The translations under genes and the position numbers were made by a program. The notes under the pieces were generated by a model, which saw nothing but the letters and a program-made list of their open reading frames with translations, did not search any database and had not been told where the DNA came from. Below are positions 44,634 through 55,933 of a stretch of 64,000 nucleotides of DNA, piece after piece. The first letter of the stretch is position 1; each line of letters opens with the position of its first letter. The stretch is from Panax quinquefolius (lineage: Eukaryota; Streptophyta; Magnoliopsida; Apiales; Araliaceae), in NCBI GenBank assembly GCA_020205615.1, contig CM035152.1, positions 148,666,166-148,730,165 of the forward strand, written 5' to 3'.

Positions 44634-47445
44634 TGTGACGACCCCAAAATAGGTCCATTCCATCCAACCCATTCTGAGTCGCCAAATACATGGTACAAGA
44701 AGCAAACTACAACTTCAATAATACAAATGTCGTGTGAAATACGACAATATATACTGTGAGTTTAAATACAAATATTATCTTCTAGACAATATCTATACTC
44801 AAATAAATCCTCATCACATTTATTGATACATTATTTTACAAAAATGGTGAGGACTACTAAACAACTCTCTCTAGAACCTTCATTCCATACCCACTAAGTA
44901 CTCGCATTACATTCTCGCCTCACGAGAAGAAAAATGGAACAACAAGGAAAAGGGTGAGCTCAACTAGCCCGGTAAAGAATGTTATGACTAAGATAATATA
45001 CAACAAATTATCGTTAGTCTCCAACAGGAAAAATCGATAGAATCTGATGACAACAAGTTTCGGATCAATATTCAAGCATCGGAAATAATAATTCATAGAA
45101 GAGTTACGTGAGAGAATGAAATCTACTATAATCTATGAATTTAACGGTCCATCATCAATATTTTATCCTGTAACATCAATCAATATTCATCTCAAATCAA
45201 ATATTCATCTTTGCACTGAGGCCAAAGATATTCATCAATCGGTCGTGTTCATCTCAACACTGTTCATCTTTGCACTAAAGGCCAAAGATATTCATCAATC
45301 GGTCGTGTTCATCTCAACACTGTTCATCTTTGCACTAAAGGCCAAAGATATTCATCAATCGGTCATGTTCATCTCAACACACATTCATCTTTGCACTAAA
45401 GGCCAAAGATATTCATCGATCGGTCGTGTTCATTTAAACACTGTTCATCTTTGCACTACTGTGCCAAAGATATTCTTGAAATCATTCATCTGCACTACTG
45501 GGCCAAAGATATTCAATAATATCATCATTTAAGACCGAGGATGATGAAAAATATTTTTAAAGAACGAATCCGGTGAAACAAAATGACAAGGATTAAGGAT
45601 TAAGGATTAGTACTTTGTTTTATCCATGTCCAACAATACCTCAAAAATAATCATAGTGGTGTAAAATTCAAGAATGATCAAAACATGGATACAATTAAAG
45701 CTAGTATCCGAATAGATATTTTAGGCGAAAAGAAAAAATTTTTGAATTTTAAATATTAAGTGAATAGTGTCAGATATCGTGAATAGTCTTGAGTATCGTG
45801 AATAGTAACTCAGACACCAAAAGATAGAAATTCCACAAAAAAACATCTTCACGCTTCATGAATAGTACTCGTGAATAGTAACTCGTGAATGAATAGTAAC
45901 TCGTGAATAGTAACTCATGAATAGTAACTCATCATGAATAGTAACCCAGACATGAAAAAGTTCCAAATTTGATAAAAGTACCAACCAATATTTCAAAGAT
46001 AATGATATTGAAGAATTAATATCATTTGAGAAGAAAATAACATCCTTACCTCAAAGAATCGATACTGCCGGAAGGAAAGGTCGGAAGTGATGTTGAATGA
46101 AACTTATCTTTGACAACAACTCTCAAAGTATCTAAATACTCACAAAATCGCTCAATAATATAGAGAGAGAAGAGAGAAAACTTTGTTTACGGTGTGATTT
46201 TCAATTCTAACTTAGCCCTCTATTTATAGGAAAATGTTAGCATTACCAAGGCAGACTTTGACTGACTACACGATGGCTTTTTACACGCTACTATTGCCAC
46301 CCACCACATTTGAAATAAAATTCAGCACATTTTTTCACCAACCACAAGTGGGGCCCACTCAATTCTAGAATTTTCCACCAAAATCAATTATAAACCTAAT
46401 TTAGAATCAGACACCTCTTAAAATTCACAACAAATCATTCGTGCATTTTAACGGTTCAAAATTTGTGGACATATACTCAACTTATGTATGTATAACATAC
46501 CCAAAAATTACCACAATCAGCGGTCGGATTAAAAATTATAACCCCCAATATATCTCAAAAACCCACGATTTGATTTTTAATACCTCCAATCAGATAAAAT
46601 CTCGATAAAACACCTCAACATTAATTCCTTCATTAATAACCACATAAATAAATCCATCATTTATATTCACATAAAATAAATATTTCCTTATCATATGAAT
46701 CAATAATTAATTATTCACAAATAATATTACGAGAATCACATTATGACAATGACGGTAGTTTCAGAAAGAGGGGCTTTCAATAAAGGATCTCCTTCTTGGG
46801 CGCGCAATTAGGTGACCAAACCTCTCCTTAGACAGAACTTTCTAGACATTGCCAATAATGTTATCTAATAATATTATTCAAATAATATGAATTATTGATC
46901 GATAATGGGAAATCTTTGTGCGGTGACAATTATTGAAACAACAATAATATAAAATACCAACGCAAACAATTATTGAATCAATAAAATAAAATATTGAGCG
47001 ATAAATTATCGTAACAATTATTGAGTAGTGCCTTCTTCGTACGTAAGGATCAATAATTGATGCAATCTGTAGTGTCTTCTTGTGCGACCCACGCCAGACA
47101 TCGTATTTTAACCATCGGGTATTCCAACAATCTTAGCAGTAACAACTTTCATGGTTATTTATAACCACCCAAACTTTGTCGTTTTCTTCATCCGAGCGGC
47201 TTATCCGTTATGGGGCCCACATGGCATTTGCATGCGCCATCGCATTTAATATTCCCGAAAAGATCTGAATATTCCACGACCAAACGAATATTCAAGACAA
47301 CAATGAATATTTTATAACCACTTGCTTATTTTGAAATATTTGCGTATTTAACCCATAACTATCCACATTAATCAAATCAACCCTTACTATTTCAAAATAA
47401 TAAATAAAGGAAATTCCTTTTATTTAAAAAATTTGGGGTCTTACA
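44634..47445 (-). repeat. 3' LTR of the chromovirus
   Basis: On the minus strand it starts TGTAAGACCCC (47445) and ends GGGGTCGTCACA (44634). A TATA box is at 46221-46228. It contains the ~60-bp CCAAAGATATTCAT array at 45183-45520 and GTGAATAGTAACTC repeats near 45848-45945. Aligned by eye with the 5' LTR it shows many short indels and substitutions, so insertion was not recent. Confidence 0.85.
45183..45520 (-). repeat. ~60-bp tandem array in the chromovirus 3' LTR
   Basis: Five to six units contain TTCATCTTTGCACTAAAGG, CCAAAGATATTCATC and GGTCGTGTTCATCTCAACAC. The central units (45263-45420) are almost identical, suggesting recent expansion. The matching array in the other LTR is at 51062-51415. 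Confidence 0.8.
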
Positions 47446-47460
47446 ACCTCCCTCCTTATG
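47446..47460 (-). other. Polypurine tract of the chromovirus
   Basis: On the minus strand CATAAGGAGGGAGGT directly precedes the TGTAAGACC start of the 3' LTR, and is itself preceded by TTTCGAGGACGAAATTT, the conserved end of pol in this group. It serves as primer for plus-strand DNA synthesis. Confidence 0.75.
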
Positions 47461-49235
47461 AAATTTCGTCCTCGAAATTGACGTGACGTACAGTGTTTCA
47501 AAAGATGAGGATACCTCGCTTTCATTTTCATTTCCAATTCCGTGTCATTTCCTCTATAGCATGATTCCTCCACAAAACTTTAACTTATGGTATAACCTTG
47601 GTACATAGGTCATGTTCTTTCCTCTACAAAATCTTGACAGTACCTCCTCGACGTTAAGTCTTGGCTATCTCGTCCGGTTCTAACTCAATAGCGTGTTTGG
47701 TCGTCCACATATTTACGTAACATCGATCGTGAAAAGCGTTATGAACACGCCGTCATACTTGGTGGTAAAAGCGAGTCTATAGGCCACAGTTCCTATTCGA
47801 TCGAGAATTTCAAATGGATTAATAAATCGAAGGTTTGAGCTTTCCTCACCTCACCGATTCTCGCTTTCAAAATAACAACTTCTTGCACCTCCTTCTTCAA
47901 ATTCATCACTCCGGTGTGTGGCTTGAGCGACTTTAACTTTATCGATTAAAGTCGATTATACTCGTATATCATCACGTACTCAGTATATCATCACGTGGGT
48001 ACCTAGAGTTTTCATCTCCATCTCTATTATTTGTATATTATACGAAATTAGTCTTTGACAACATCATTGTTTTCGTACTTGTATACGATCTTCTACTCAA
48101 CACGTCACCTACCACGTTCGCTTTTCGAGGATGGCATGGTCGAACATGTCTTTGAAATGAGTCTCCTCTTGAGTTCTTTGAAGCTCTTCCCACATTCCTT
48201 GCTCCATTCGAATTTTGTATCTCTATGAAGTTAATTACGTTAATGGAATAGCGATTCGAGAATATCCTTCAACGAATCTCGATAATAACCAACTAAACCT
48301 AGAAAGCTACGTATTTCGATTCTTCGACTTAGGTTGCTCTCAATTGTGACTCATATCTCAACCTGGATAAGACGTCACAATGACACCTATCGATTTCTAT
48401 CGCATACGAATATGGCGTCCCCTACAGAGAGTTCGCTTAGGTGAATTCCACAAAGGAAGTCACAAGATAAAGGCTCATGTACCAAATTCTATAGTTGAAT
48501 TTTTAACTCACGAAGTTCAATAGGAGCCATTCGATATGAGATTTTAGAAATGAGTTTTGTCTTAGGGTTCAAAGTCGATACAAAATTTAATATCGATCTT
48601 TGGGAGTAAGCCGATAAATTCTTGAGAAATACGTCGGGAAAAATCAATAACAACAAGAATATTATTCAAATCGGCGTGTCTTTATTCAAATCCATAACAT
48701 GGACTAAGAAAACTTGACATCCGTAATAAGCGAATGACTTCATGGCTTGATATGAAAATGTTTGACTACAATGGTTTGATTAGCTTGAGTTGAATAACGG
48801 TTGCTTAGGAATATGAAAACTAACAACCTTACAAAAGCAATCAATTTTGGCATGATGAGTAGTTAACCAATCAATCCCCAAAAGCAAGTATCTTTAAAGA
48901 GATAAGGTTAACGAAGTAAGGTAATGGTGCCAACTTGAATCAAACAAGATTTTTAAACAACGGATGTAATGAAAGTTTCTCTAACGGAGTCTCCATAAAT
49001 AGGTCAAAGTCTAATTTCTCCGTAGTCAAGTTCAAACGTTGAGCGCAAGCAAAGAGATAAAAGAATGGGTAGAACCGATATCTAGTAAGGTATAAACATC
49101 GCAAGAATTTATAATTAACTAACCAGTGCTAACTTCGTTCGGGTTCCTCGTATTTAGACCGGTCACGACAAACGCTCTTCCAGGAATCGTTGACTTTGAC
49201 TTTTACGGGACATCCTTTTGAGTCACCTTCATTGT
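47461..49235 (-). pseudogene. pol: Chromovirus pol remnants (protease, RT edges, integrase tail, chromodomain)
   Basis: Fragments in the expected order on the minus strand are a protease-end motif near 48890-48790 (LGIDWLTTHHAKIDCF, IPKQPLFN), PDVFLKNLS near 48640 and YRMAPIELRELKIQL near 48500. Next are EIRSFLGLVGYYR near 48325-48285, VVGDVLSRRSYTS near 48110, and the integrase C-terminus FEILDRIGTVAYRLA near 47815-47765 followed by SMLRKYV. A chromodomain trace reads KVLWRNHAIEEM and MKMKARYPHLL near 47590-47510. The RT core with its YVDD box and the integrase catalytic core are missing. It cannot make its own enzymes. Confidence 0.8.
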
Positions 49236-50240
49236 ACTAGGTTTCGATATCGCATAATCTCGGCGATATGTCCTTCTTTTCCACAATTATAGCATACCTT
49301 AAACTGTTGTGGGCAGTTTGGGCTGATATGTCCCTCTTTCGCATTTGTAACATACGACCGATGGTCTTTCTCCTCCCTTGGAACCAGTTGCCACTGGCGC
49401 TGACGTCTTCACATGGTCGTTGTTGAATCTCCTCTTTTAAAATCTCCTCCAACTCGCTCGCTTCTTATTTTCATGGCCACGATTACCACCGAGTGAGTGG
49501 TTACCGCCTTTGTCCGTATTCTTCTTTCTCCTTTGGTTATCGTTATTACGATGACTACTATCTTTGGTATGATCACGGTTATGGTCCCTCGGTTGAGCGT
49601 ACTTTCGTTATCTCGCTCTAACAATCTGAGCCACATTTACAACATCCGAATAGAGAAAATTTATGAGAAATGAGATCTTGGCGTATCGCCGGGTTTCAAA
49701 CCTCTCGAAACATCCGCGTCATCGTTCCTCATTCTCCACCAAATGAGGTCTGAACACGGATAACTCCGCAAACTTCGCCTCGTCTTTGGGACACCGTCAT
49801 GTTATTACGCTCAATCTAATAAACTCCACTTCCTTCATATAGCGAATACTTTCGGGGAAGTACTTGTCATTGAACTATTTTCAAACGTCTCCCATGACAT
49901 CTTTGAGTCACGGTGAATGGGTACGCTTCACTGATTCCCACCGATGTCTGCCTCGCCACGGAACATAAAAGTAGCGAATGGAACTTTCGTTCCTTCGTGC
50001 ATCCCAAGACATCGAATATCTTGGTAATTTGCTTGACCCATGTTTCCGCCATGATCGGATCTCGCTTTCCCTGCATTACGGTGGTCTGACTCTTTGAAGC
50101 GCTTGTTTGTGACCACCCGTGAATTGCTATCATCTCCTCGTATTTTGAACACGAGTCTCCTAAATCGATTTTGCATGAACTGCAAAAAGCTTCTAAACAT
50201 CCCTCGTTCATCATACGCTTTCATTGGTGTTATTCACGGG
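49236..50240 (-). pseudogene. gag: Chromovirus gag with zinc knuckles (frameshifted)
   Basis: On the minus strand the frames around 50214-49867 carry QDIRCLGMHEGTKVPFATFM and FRGEADIGG, the start of a gypsy gag. Near 49690-49620 there is a segment homologous to FLRGLKPEIRQYLISHK at 55475-55525. Near 49340-49250, across frames, lie two CCHC-type knuckles (GHISP-N-C and C-Y-N-C-G/E-K-G-H-type pieces). Many single-base frameshifts break it. Gag would bind the element RNA. Confidence 0.7.
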
Positions 50241-50502
50241 AGGTACATTGCCACACTGTTACACGTTCTCCTCGTTGTTAAGTCTGAGGCATCTCCACGG
50301 TCTCATTTACACCACTATTAATATTCTCGGTCGACATTCTCAATTCATTGTCATAAAACAAGGGTTAATTAAGGAAATCAATCACATAATATCCCTATAT
50401 CTTGACCAACTAACAAATAAGCTTAGGTAGGACACACTAGCAAAGGATTTTACTCGTCTCTCCCTCCTAGTTCTATTCCCGATCTCATGGGAGATCATAT
50501 CC

Positions 50503-50520
50503 CTAAGCTCGACGATACCA
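50503..50520 (-). other. Primer binding site (initiator tRNA-Met type)
   Basis: On the minus strand, two bases after the 5' LTR, TGGTATCGTCGAGCTTAG resembles the canonical TGGTATCAGAGC site used by plant chromoviruses. It confirms orientation and the LTR border at 50523. Confidence 0.7.
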
Positions 50521-51061
50521 ACCGTGGCGACCCCAAAATAGGTCCATTCCATCCAACCCATTTCGAGTCGCCAAATACATACAAGAAGCAAACTACAACT
50601 TCAATAATACAAATGTTGTGAAATACAATAATATAGCTGTGAGTTTAAATACAAATATTATCTTCTAGACAATATCTATACTCAAATAAATCCTCATCAC
50701 ATTTATTGATACATTATTTTACAAAAATGGTGAGGACTACTAAACAACTCTCTCTAGAACCTTCATTCCATACCCCCACTAAGTACTCGCATTACATTCT
50801 CGCCTCACGAGAAGAAAAATGGAACAACAAGGAAAAGGGTGAGCTCAACTAGCCCGATAAAGAATGTTATGACTAAGATAATATACAAAAATTATCTTTA
50901 GTCTCCAACGAGGGAAAAATCGATAGAATACAATAGACAACAAGTTTCGGATCAATATTATGAACTGAAATAATAATTCATAGAAGAGTTACGTAGAGAA
51001 TGAAATCTACTATAATCTATGAATTTAACGGTCCATCATCAATATTTTATCCCTGTAACAT

Positions 51062-51415
51062 CAATCAATATTCATCTCAAATCAAATATTCATCTTTGCA
51101 CTACTGAGGCCAAAGATATTCATCAATCAATCGTATGTTCATCTCAAACACTGTTCATCTTTGCACTAAAGGCCAAAGATATTCATCAATCGGTCATGTT
51201 CATCTCTAACACTGTTCATCTTTTGCACTAAAGGCCAAAGATATTCATCAATCGGTCGTGTTCATCTCAACACTGTTCATCTTTGCACTAAAGGCCAAAG
51301 ATATTCATCGATCGGTCGTATTCATTTAAACACTGCTCATCTTTGCACTACAGCCAAAGATATTCTTGAGAAATCATTCATCTTTGCACTACTGGGCCAA
51401 AGATATTCAATAATA
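51062..51415 (-). repeat. ~60-bp tandem array in the chromovirus 5' LTR
   Basis: Five to six units have the same composition as 45183-45520, but with different small insertions (for example CATCTCTAACACTG and CTTTTGCAC). The two LTR arrays have diverged mainly by indels. Confidence 0.8.
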
Positions 51416-52116
51416 TCATCATTTAAGGCGAGGATGATGAAAAATATTTTTAAAGAACGAATCCGGTGAAACAAAATGACAAGGATTAAGGATTAAGGAT
51501 TAGTACTTTGTTTTATCCATGTCCAACAATACCTCAAAAATAATCATAGTGGTGTAAAATTCAAGAATGATCAAAACATGGATACAATCAAAGCTAGTAT
51601 CCGAATAGATATTTTAGGCGAAAAGAAAAATTTTTATTTTTCGATTGAATAGTCTTTGTATAGATGAATAGTCGAGTATCGTGAATAGTCTTGATATCGT
51701 GAATAGTAACTCAAACACCAAAAGATAGAAATTCCACAAAAAAACATCTTCACGCTTTCATGAATAGTACTCGTGAATAGTAACTCGTGAATAGTAACTC
51801 GTGAATAGTAACTCATGAATAGTAACTCATGAATAGTAACCCAGAGCATGAAAAAGTTCCAAATTTGATAAAAGTACCAACCAATATTTGAAGATAATGA
51901 TATTGAAGAATTAATATCATTTGAGAAGAAAATAACATCCCTTACCTCAAAGAATCGATTGCTTGGAAGGAAAGGTCGGAAGTGATCTTTGAATGAAACT
52001 TGTCTTTGAAAAAGACAACTCTCAAAGTATCTAAATACTCACAAAATCGCTCAATAATATAGAGAGAGAAAGAGAAAACTTTGTTTACGGTGTGATTTTC
52101 AATTCTAACAGCCCTC

Positions 52117-52124
52117 TATTTATA
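52117..52124 (-). promoter_or_regulatory. TATA box of the chromovirus 5' LTR
   Basis: TATAAATA on the minus strand, in CCTATAAATAGAGGGC. It is followed on that strand by an AGAATTGAAAATCACACC leader and CTCTCTATATTATTG. The equivalent box in the 3' LTR is at 46221-46228. Confidence 0.6.
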
Positions 52125-53358
52125 GGAAAATGTTAGCCCGTAGGAAAGCGGACTTGACTGCCACTACGATGGCTTTACACCGCTACTATTGCCACCCACC
52201 ACATTTGAAATAAAATTCAGCACATTTTTTCACCAACCACAAGTGGGGCCCACTCAATTCTAGAATTTTCCACCAAAATCAATTATAAACCTAATTTTAG
52301 AATCAGACACCTCTTAAAATTCACAACAAATCATTCGTGCATTTTAACGGTTCAAAATTTGTGGACATATACTCAACTTATGTATGTATAACATACCCAA
52401 AAAAATTACCACAATCCAACGGTCGGATTAAAAATTATAACCCCATAATATATCTCAAAACCCCACGATTTAATTTTTAATACCTCAATCAGATAAAATA
52501 CCGATAAAACACCTCAACATTAATTCCTTCATTAATAACCACATAAATAAATCCATCATTTATATTCACATAAAATAAATATTTCCTTATCATATGAATC
52601 AATAATTAATTATTCACAAATAATATTACGAGAATCACAATTATACAATGACAGTAGTTCCCAGGAAGAGGGGCTTTCGATAAGGATCTCTCTCCTTCTT
52701 GGCGGCGCAATTAGGTGACCAAACCTCTCCTTAGAGCAGAACTTTCTAGACATTGCCAATAATGTTATCTAATAATATTATTCAAATAATATGAATTATT
52801 GATCGATAATGGGAAATCATTGAGTGACAATTATTGAAACAATGATAATATAAAATACCAACGCAACAATTATTGAATCAATAAAAAATAAAATATTGAG
52901 CGGTAATCTTTGTAACAATTATTGAGTAGTGCCTTCTACGTAAGGATCAATAATTCAACAATTGATGCAATCTGGTAATTTCTCTTGTGCTGCAACCACG
53001 CCAGACATCGTATTTTAACCACCGGGTATTCCAACAATCTTACTTGGTAACAACTACTACCAGTTATTTATAACCACCCAAACTTTGTCGTTTTTTCTTC
53101 ATCCGATCGGATTTATCCGTTATGGGGCCCACACATGGCTGCGCCATCGTACGAATATTCCCGACCGTACGAATATTCCACGACCAAACGAATATTCCCC
53201 GACAACAATGAATATTTTATAACCACTTGCTTATTTTGAAATATTTGCGTATTTAACCCTTAACTATCCACATTAATCAAATCAACCCTTACTATTTCAA
53301 AATAATAAATAAAGGAAATTCCTTTTTATTTAAAAAAATTTCGGGGTCTTACATGTTA

Positions 53359-54443
53359 TATGTTATGATAAATTATTCTGATCAAAAGAATAATCTTATG
53401 AATGATAGGTTTCAGTATAAAAGATAAATCTAAGTTGTGTAAGCAGCAGATCAGGCAAGTATCCTTACTCTTTGTATTTATTTATACAATAATCCTGTGT
53501 AAGTAAGTTATCGAATTATACTCCTGTTATATAAGTTATTAAACTCTATAGTTATCGGTCATGTATTTCAACATTAGTATTCATGTCAGTTATCAAACCC
53601 TATTCGTTTACCATTACCGTAGTAATGTATGATCAATATATACTCTGTTGATAGATAGTTAAGTTAGATTATTCAAGTGCCCTCACTTGGATAATGATTG
53701 TATTTAATCACATGTTGACACATACCTAATAGTTTTTGGATATGTATATGTTATTTAAAAATATCGTTGACCAGAATATAATATTATTATTACTCAGTTG
53801 AATTATTCTAATTCAGATTTCAGATTAATTATGAACATCCCAAACAGGGAAAACTTTTATGCGCATAAAATGACCAAATTTGAAACGATTTATCGTTCAA
53901 ACAAGTAGTGTTGATCAATACAGGGCATAACGGGTTGATCACCCTCCGTGTCCGTAAGACAGGGCATAACAACTTTTCAGATGAAGTTTTGTTTAACCTT
54001 TTCAAAAATTAAAATAAAATTAATAGTTTATTAAAATGTTTCCAAATTTATAACATTTACTTCGTTGTAGAAGTGTCGACCAAAGAGAACATTTAAATCT
54101 TTCAGATAGTCTTTATTCATTACTATTACTTGTTGGGCACTCAAATGCCCATTCTTGCTTTAAATTTAAATGTTTTCAGCTAAGATAGCACGTCCTGAAG
54201 GTTCCAACAAGGACAAAGGGAAGGGGAAGCTGAAGGAGTAGGTTAAATTATGTTGTTATGAATGTTTGTAGTAAGATAATATAATATTTATCATGAAATG
54301 TAAGACTTAAAGGTTCTCAAGACTGGGAAGGTAGATAACTTTGATATAATAATTTTGTTTAATTAATACATTAAGTAGTTGAATGAATGTTATCGTGGAG
54401 CACCAAGTACGAGTTTCAAGTACTTAGATTTGGGGGCGTAGCA
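53359..54443 (+). mobile_element. Right part of the large LTR-like element
   Basis: Continuation of the element begun at 41494, after the nested chromovirus. AT-rich, no coding sequence. It contains a short repeat of CAGGGCATAAC near 53920 and 53961, and ends TTTGGGGGCGTAGCA next to the TGTGT duplication. Confidence 0.6.
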
Positions 54444-55081
54444 TGTGTCGTATTTTATACGTCATTTAACCATTGATTTTGGTGAACCGAATAAGGTGAG
54501 GTGAACCCAATTTTGAAAGGGTATTTTGCCACTATCATACAAGATGTCTAATGACATACAACTTCATGTTATCATAAGACAGGGTTGTGCACATCCACTT
54601 GCTGATTATATCTATAAGCACTACCTATATAATCTTGGAGTTGGATTGAAATGTAATTCTCAATTGGGGACAATGGAGATAATTATATGGCAAGAGAAGA
54701 CCCACCATTGGAAAGAACATGATAGTAATCTTCTCATTTTTCTTTGGGGTCTATTGGGTCAACCAAGGATATATGATTCTTAAGTCATATGATATATATT
54801 ATAACTTAGATGCATGGTCTCCCATGTACAAATGTTTCCTTGAGCATTTTTCAAAGATTTTAATTTCTAAAATAGTTATTGATTGTACCTTTATGTAAGG
54901 TACTATCGTAAGGTGTTGTGGTCAAGGCACCATGAGAGTTACATATATTTGTATTAAAACTCACAACATACGTATTGTAGTATTTTGCACGACAATTGTA
55001 ATAATGAAGTTTGTATTTGTTTTCTACACCATGTATTTGGCGACTCAGAATGGGTTGTGTGGAATTATTTAGGGGCCGTCA
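54444..55081 (+). mobile_element. LTR fragment, right part
   Basis: It continues the LTR interrupted at 41493. Sequence such as GATGTCTAATGACATACAAC and TGTATTTGGCGACTCAGAA matches the reverse complement of 25274-25870, the internal end of the antisense solo LTR. It ends GGGGCCGTCA at 55081, next to a further LTR fragment. The open frame 54526-54783 is LTR sequence, not a gene. Confidence 0.65.
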
Positions 55082-55424
55082 TACTTTGAGTGTAGAAAAT
55101 AGTACAAGTTTTCTTCAAGAATATCCCTGCTCTAGCATTCAGAAGTACTCTCCTTTTTAAGGTAAGGGATATTATTTTGTTCAGTATTCGTAAGAAATAA
55201 TATTTTCTTTCATGCTCTGTAGTATGTAAGTAATATTATTTCGTTTCATATTCCTAATTCTACACTTATTTTGATAAGTATTGCTTCTATACTCCTTGAA
55301 ATTAGTAGAATATCCTTGAAATTTATGTTTCATCTAGTATTATTTCACAAGAATATTTTTTGAATATTCTTGTTAAATTTTAATTTTTTTATGTCGGGTT
55401 ACTATTCACGGGATACTATCGCAA
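55082..55424 (+). mobile_element. Another LTR fragment (plus orientation)
   Basis: From TTTGAGTGTAGAAAATAGTA to about TTCATCTAGTATTATTTCAC it matches the reverse complement of about 57110-57330 in the following minus-strand LTR, including GGTAAGGGATATTATTTT. The two form an inverted pair around the gag fragment. Its left part may have been cut by insertion of the LTR ending at 55081. Confidence 0.55.
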
Positions 55425-55933
55425 TTTGCATCCCATTTAGTAGATAATAAGGAGCGCATGACACGAATGTTTTTGCGAGGTTTGAAACCCGAAATACGTC
55501 AATACCTCATTTCTCACAAACTTTGATTGTATTCAGATGTTGTGAATATGGCTCAGTTAACCATAAGAAAGCAGCCGACAAAACGATAATACCAGTGGTA
55601 GCAGTCATCAAAGCGGTGATAACAAATGTGGAGGAAATAATCATACCAGAAATGGTAACCACTTCGGTGGTAATCCTGACCAAGATAATAGAAAAAATGA
55701 GTCAAGTGGAAATTTCAAGAAGAGAAGGTTCAATAATGATGGAAAGACAGCAACACCAACACCAACACCCGCTTTCAAGAAAGGAGAATGACCACCGGTT
55801 GTATGCTATAAATACGGAGGGGAAGGACACATCAGTCCAAACTGCACACAGCAACCCAAAGCATGTTACAATTACGGAAGAGAATGTCACCTAGCCCGAT
55901 TTTGTCGTGTAGTGTAGTGAAGACAATTTTAGC
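55425..55933 (+). pseudogene. gag: Chromovirus-type gag fragment with zinc knuckles
   Basis: The plus strand near 55455-55525 reads KERMTRMFLRGLKPEIRQYL. After frameshifts and stops, near 55800-55910 it reads CYKYGGEGHISPNC and CYNYGRECHLARFC, two CCHC-type knuckles in which the second Cys is replaced by Tyr. It is homologous to the minus-strand gag at 49236-50240, in opposite orientation. Isolated from any pol, it is a fragment of a related element, cut on the right by the LTR at 55934. Confidence 0.7.

Larger units (their letters stand above)
44634..53353 (-). mobile_element. Chromovirus (Tekay/Del-like) retrotransposon, internally deleted, 8.7 kb
   Basis: It has two ~2.8 kb LTRs (44634-47445 and 50523-53353) in direct orientation, termini TG...CA, and the five-base target duplication TGTTA (44629-44633, 53354-53358). 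Read on the minus strand the order is 5' LTR, initiator tRNA-Met-like primer site, gag with zinc knuckles, pol remnants, chromodomain remnant, polypurine tract, 3' LTR. The interior is only about 3.1 kb, so most of RT, RNase H and integrase is deleted. It lies inside the element at 41494-54443. Confidence 0.85.
50523..53353 (-). repeat. 5' LTR of the chromovirus
   Basis: On the minus strand it runs from TGTAAGACCCCG (53353) to GGGGTCGCCACG (50523). The TATA box is at 52117-52124. Tandem arrays at 51062-51415 and 51758-51843 parallel those of the 3' LTR. The terminal CA has decayed to CG at 50523, consistent with age. Confidence 0.85.
41494..54443 (+). mobile_element. Large LTR-like element (~4.2 kb), split by a nested chromovirus
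   Basis: It begins TGTAAAGACCCG at 41494 and ends GGGGGCGTAGCA at 54443, with TGTGT directly repeated on both sides (41489-41493, 54444-54448). Removing the nested element leaves about 4.2 kb with no gag or pol seen, so a solo LTR of a long-LTR family is the simplest reading. Contents are AACCCTAA-rich sequence at 41800-42480, a ~209-bp repeat array at 42540-43670 and AT-rich repeats at 43680-44460. The family is unknown. Confidence 0.65.

Noticed and set aside
54526..54783. 85-codon open frame with protein-like composition
   Set aside because: It aligns with LTR sequence in inverse orientation near 25540-25840, so it is LTR, not a gene.
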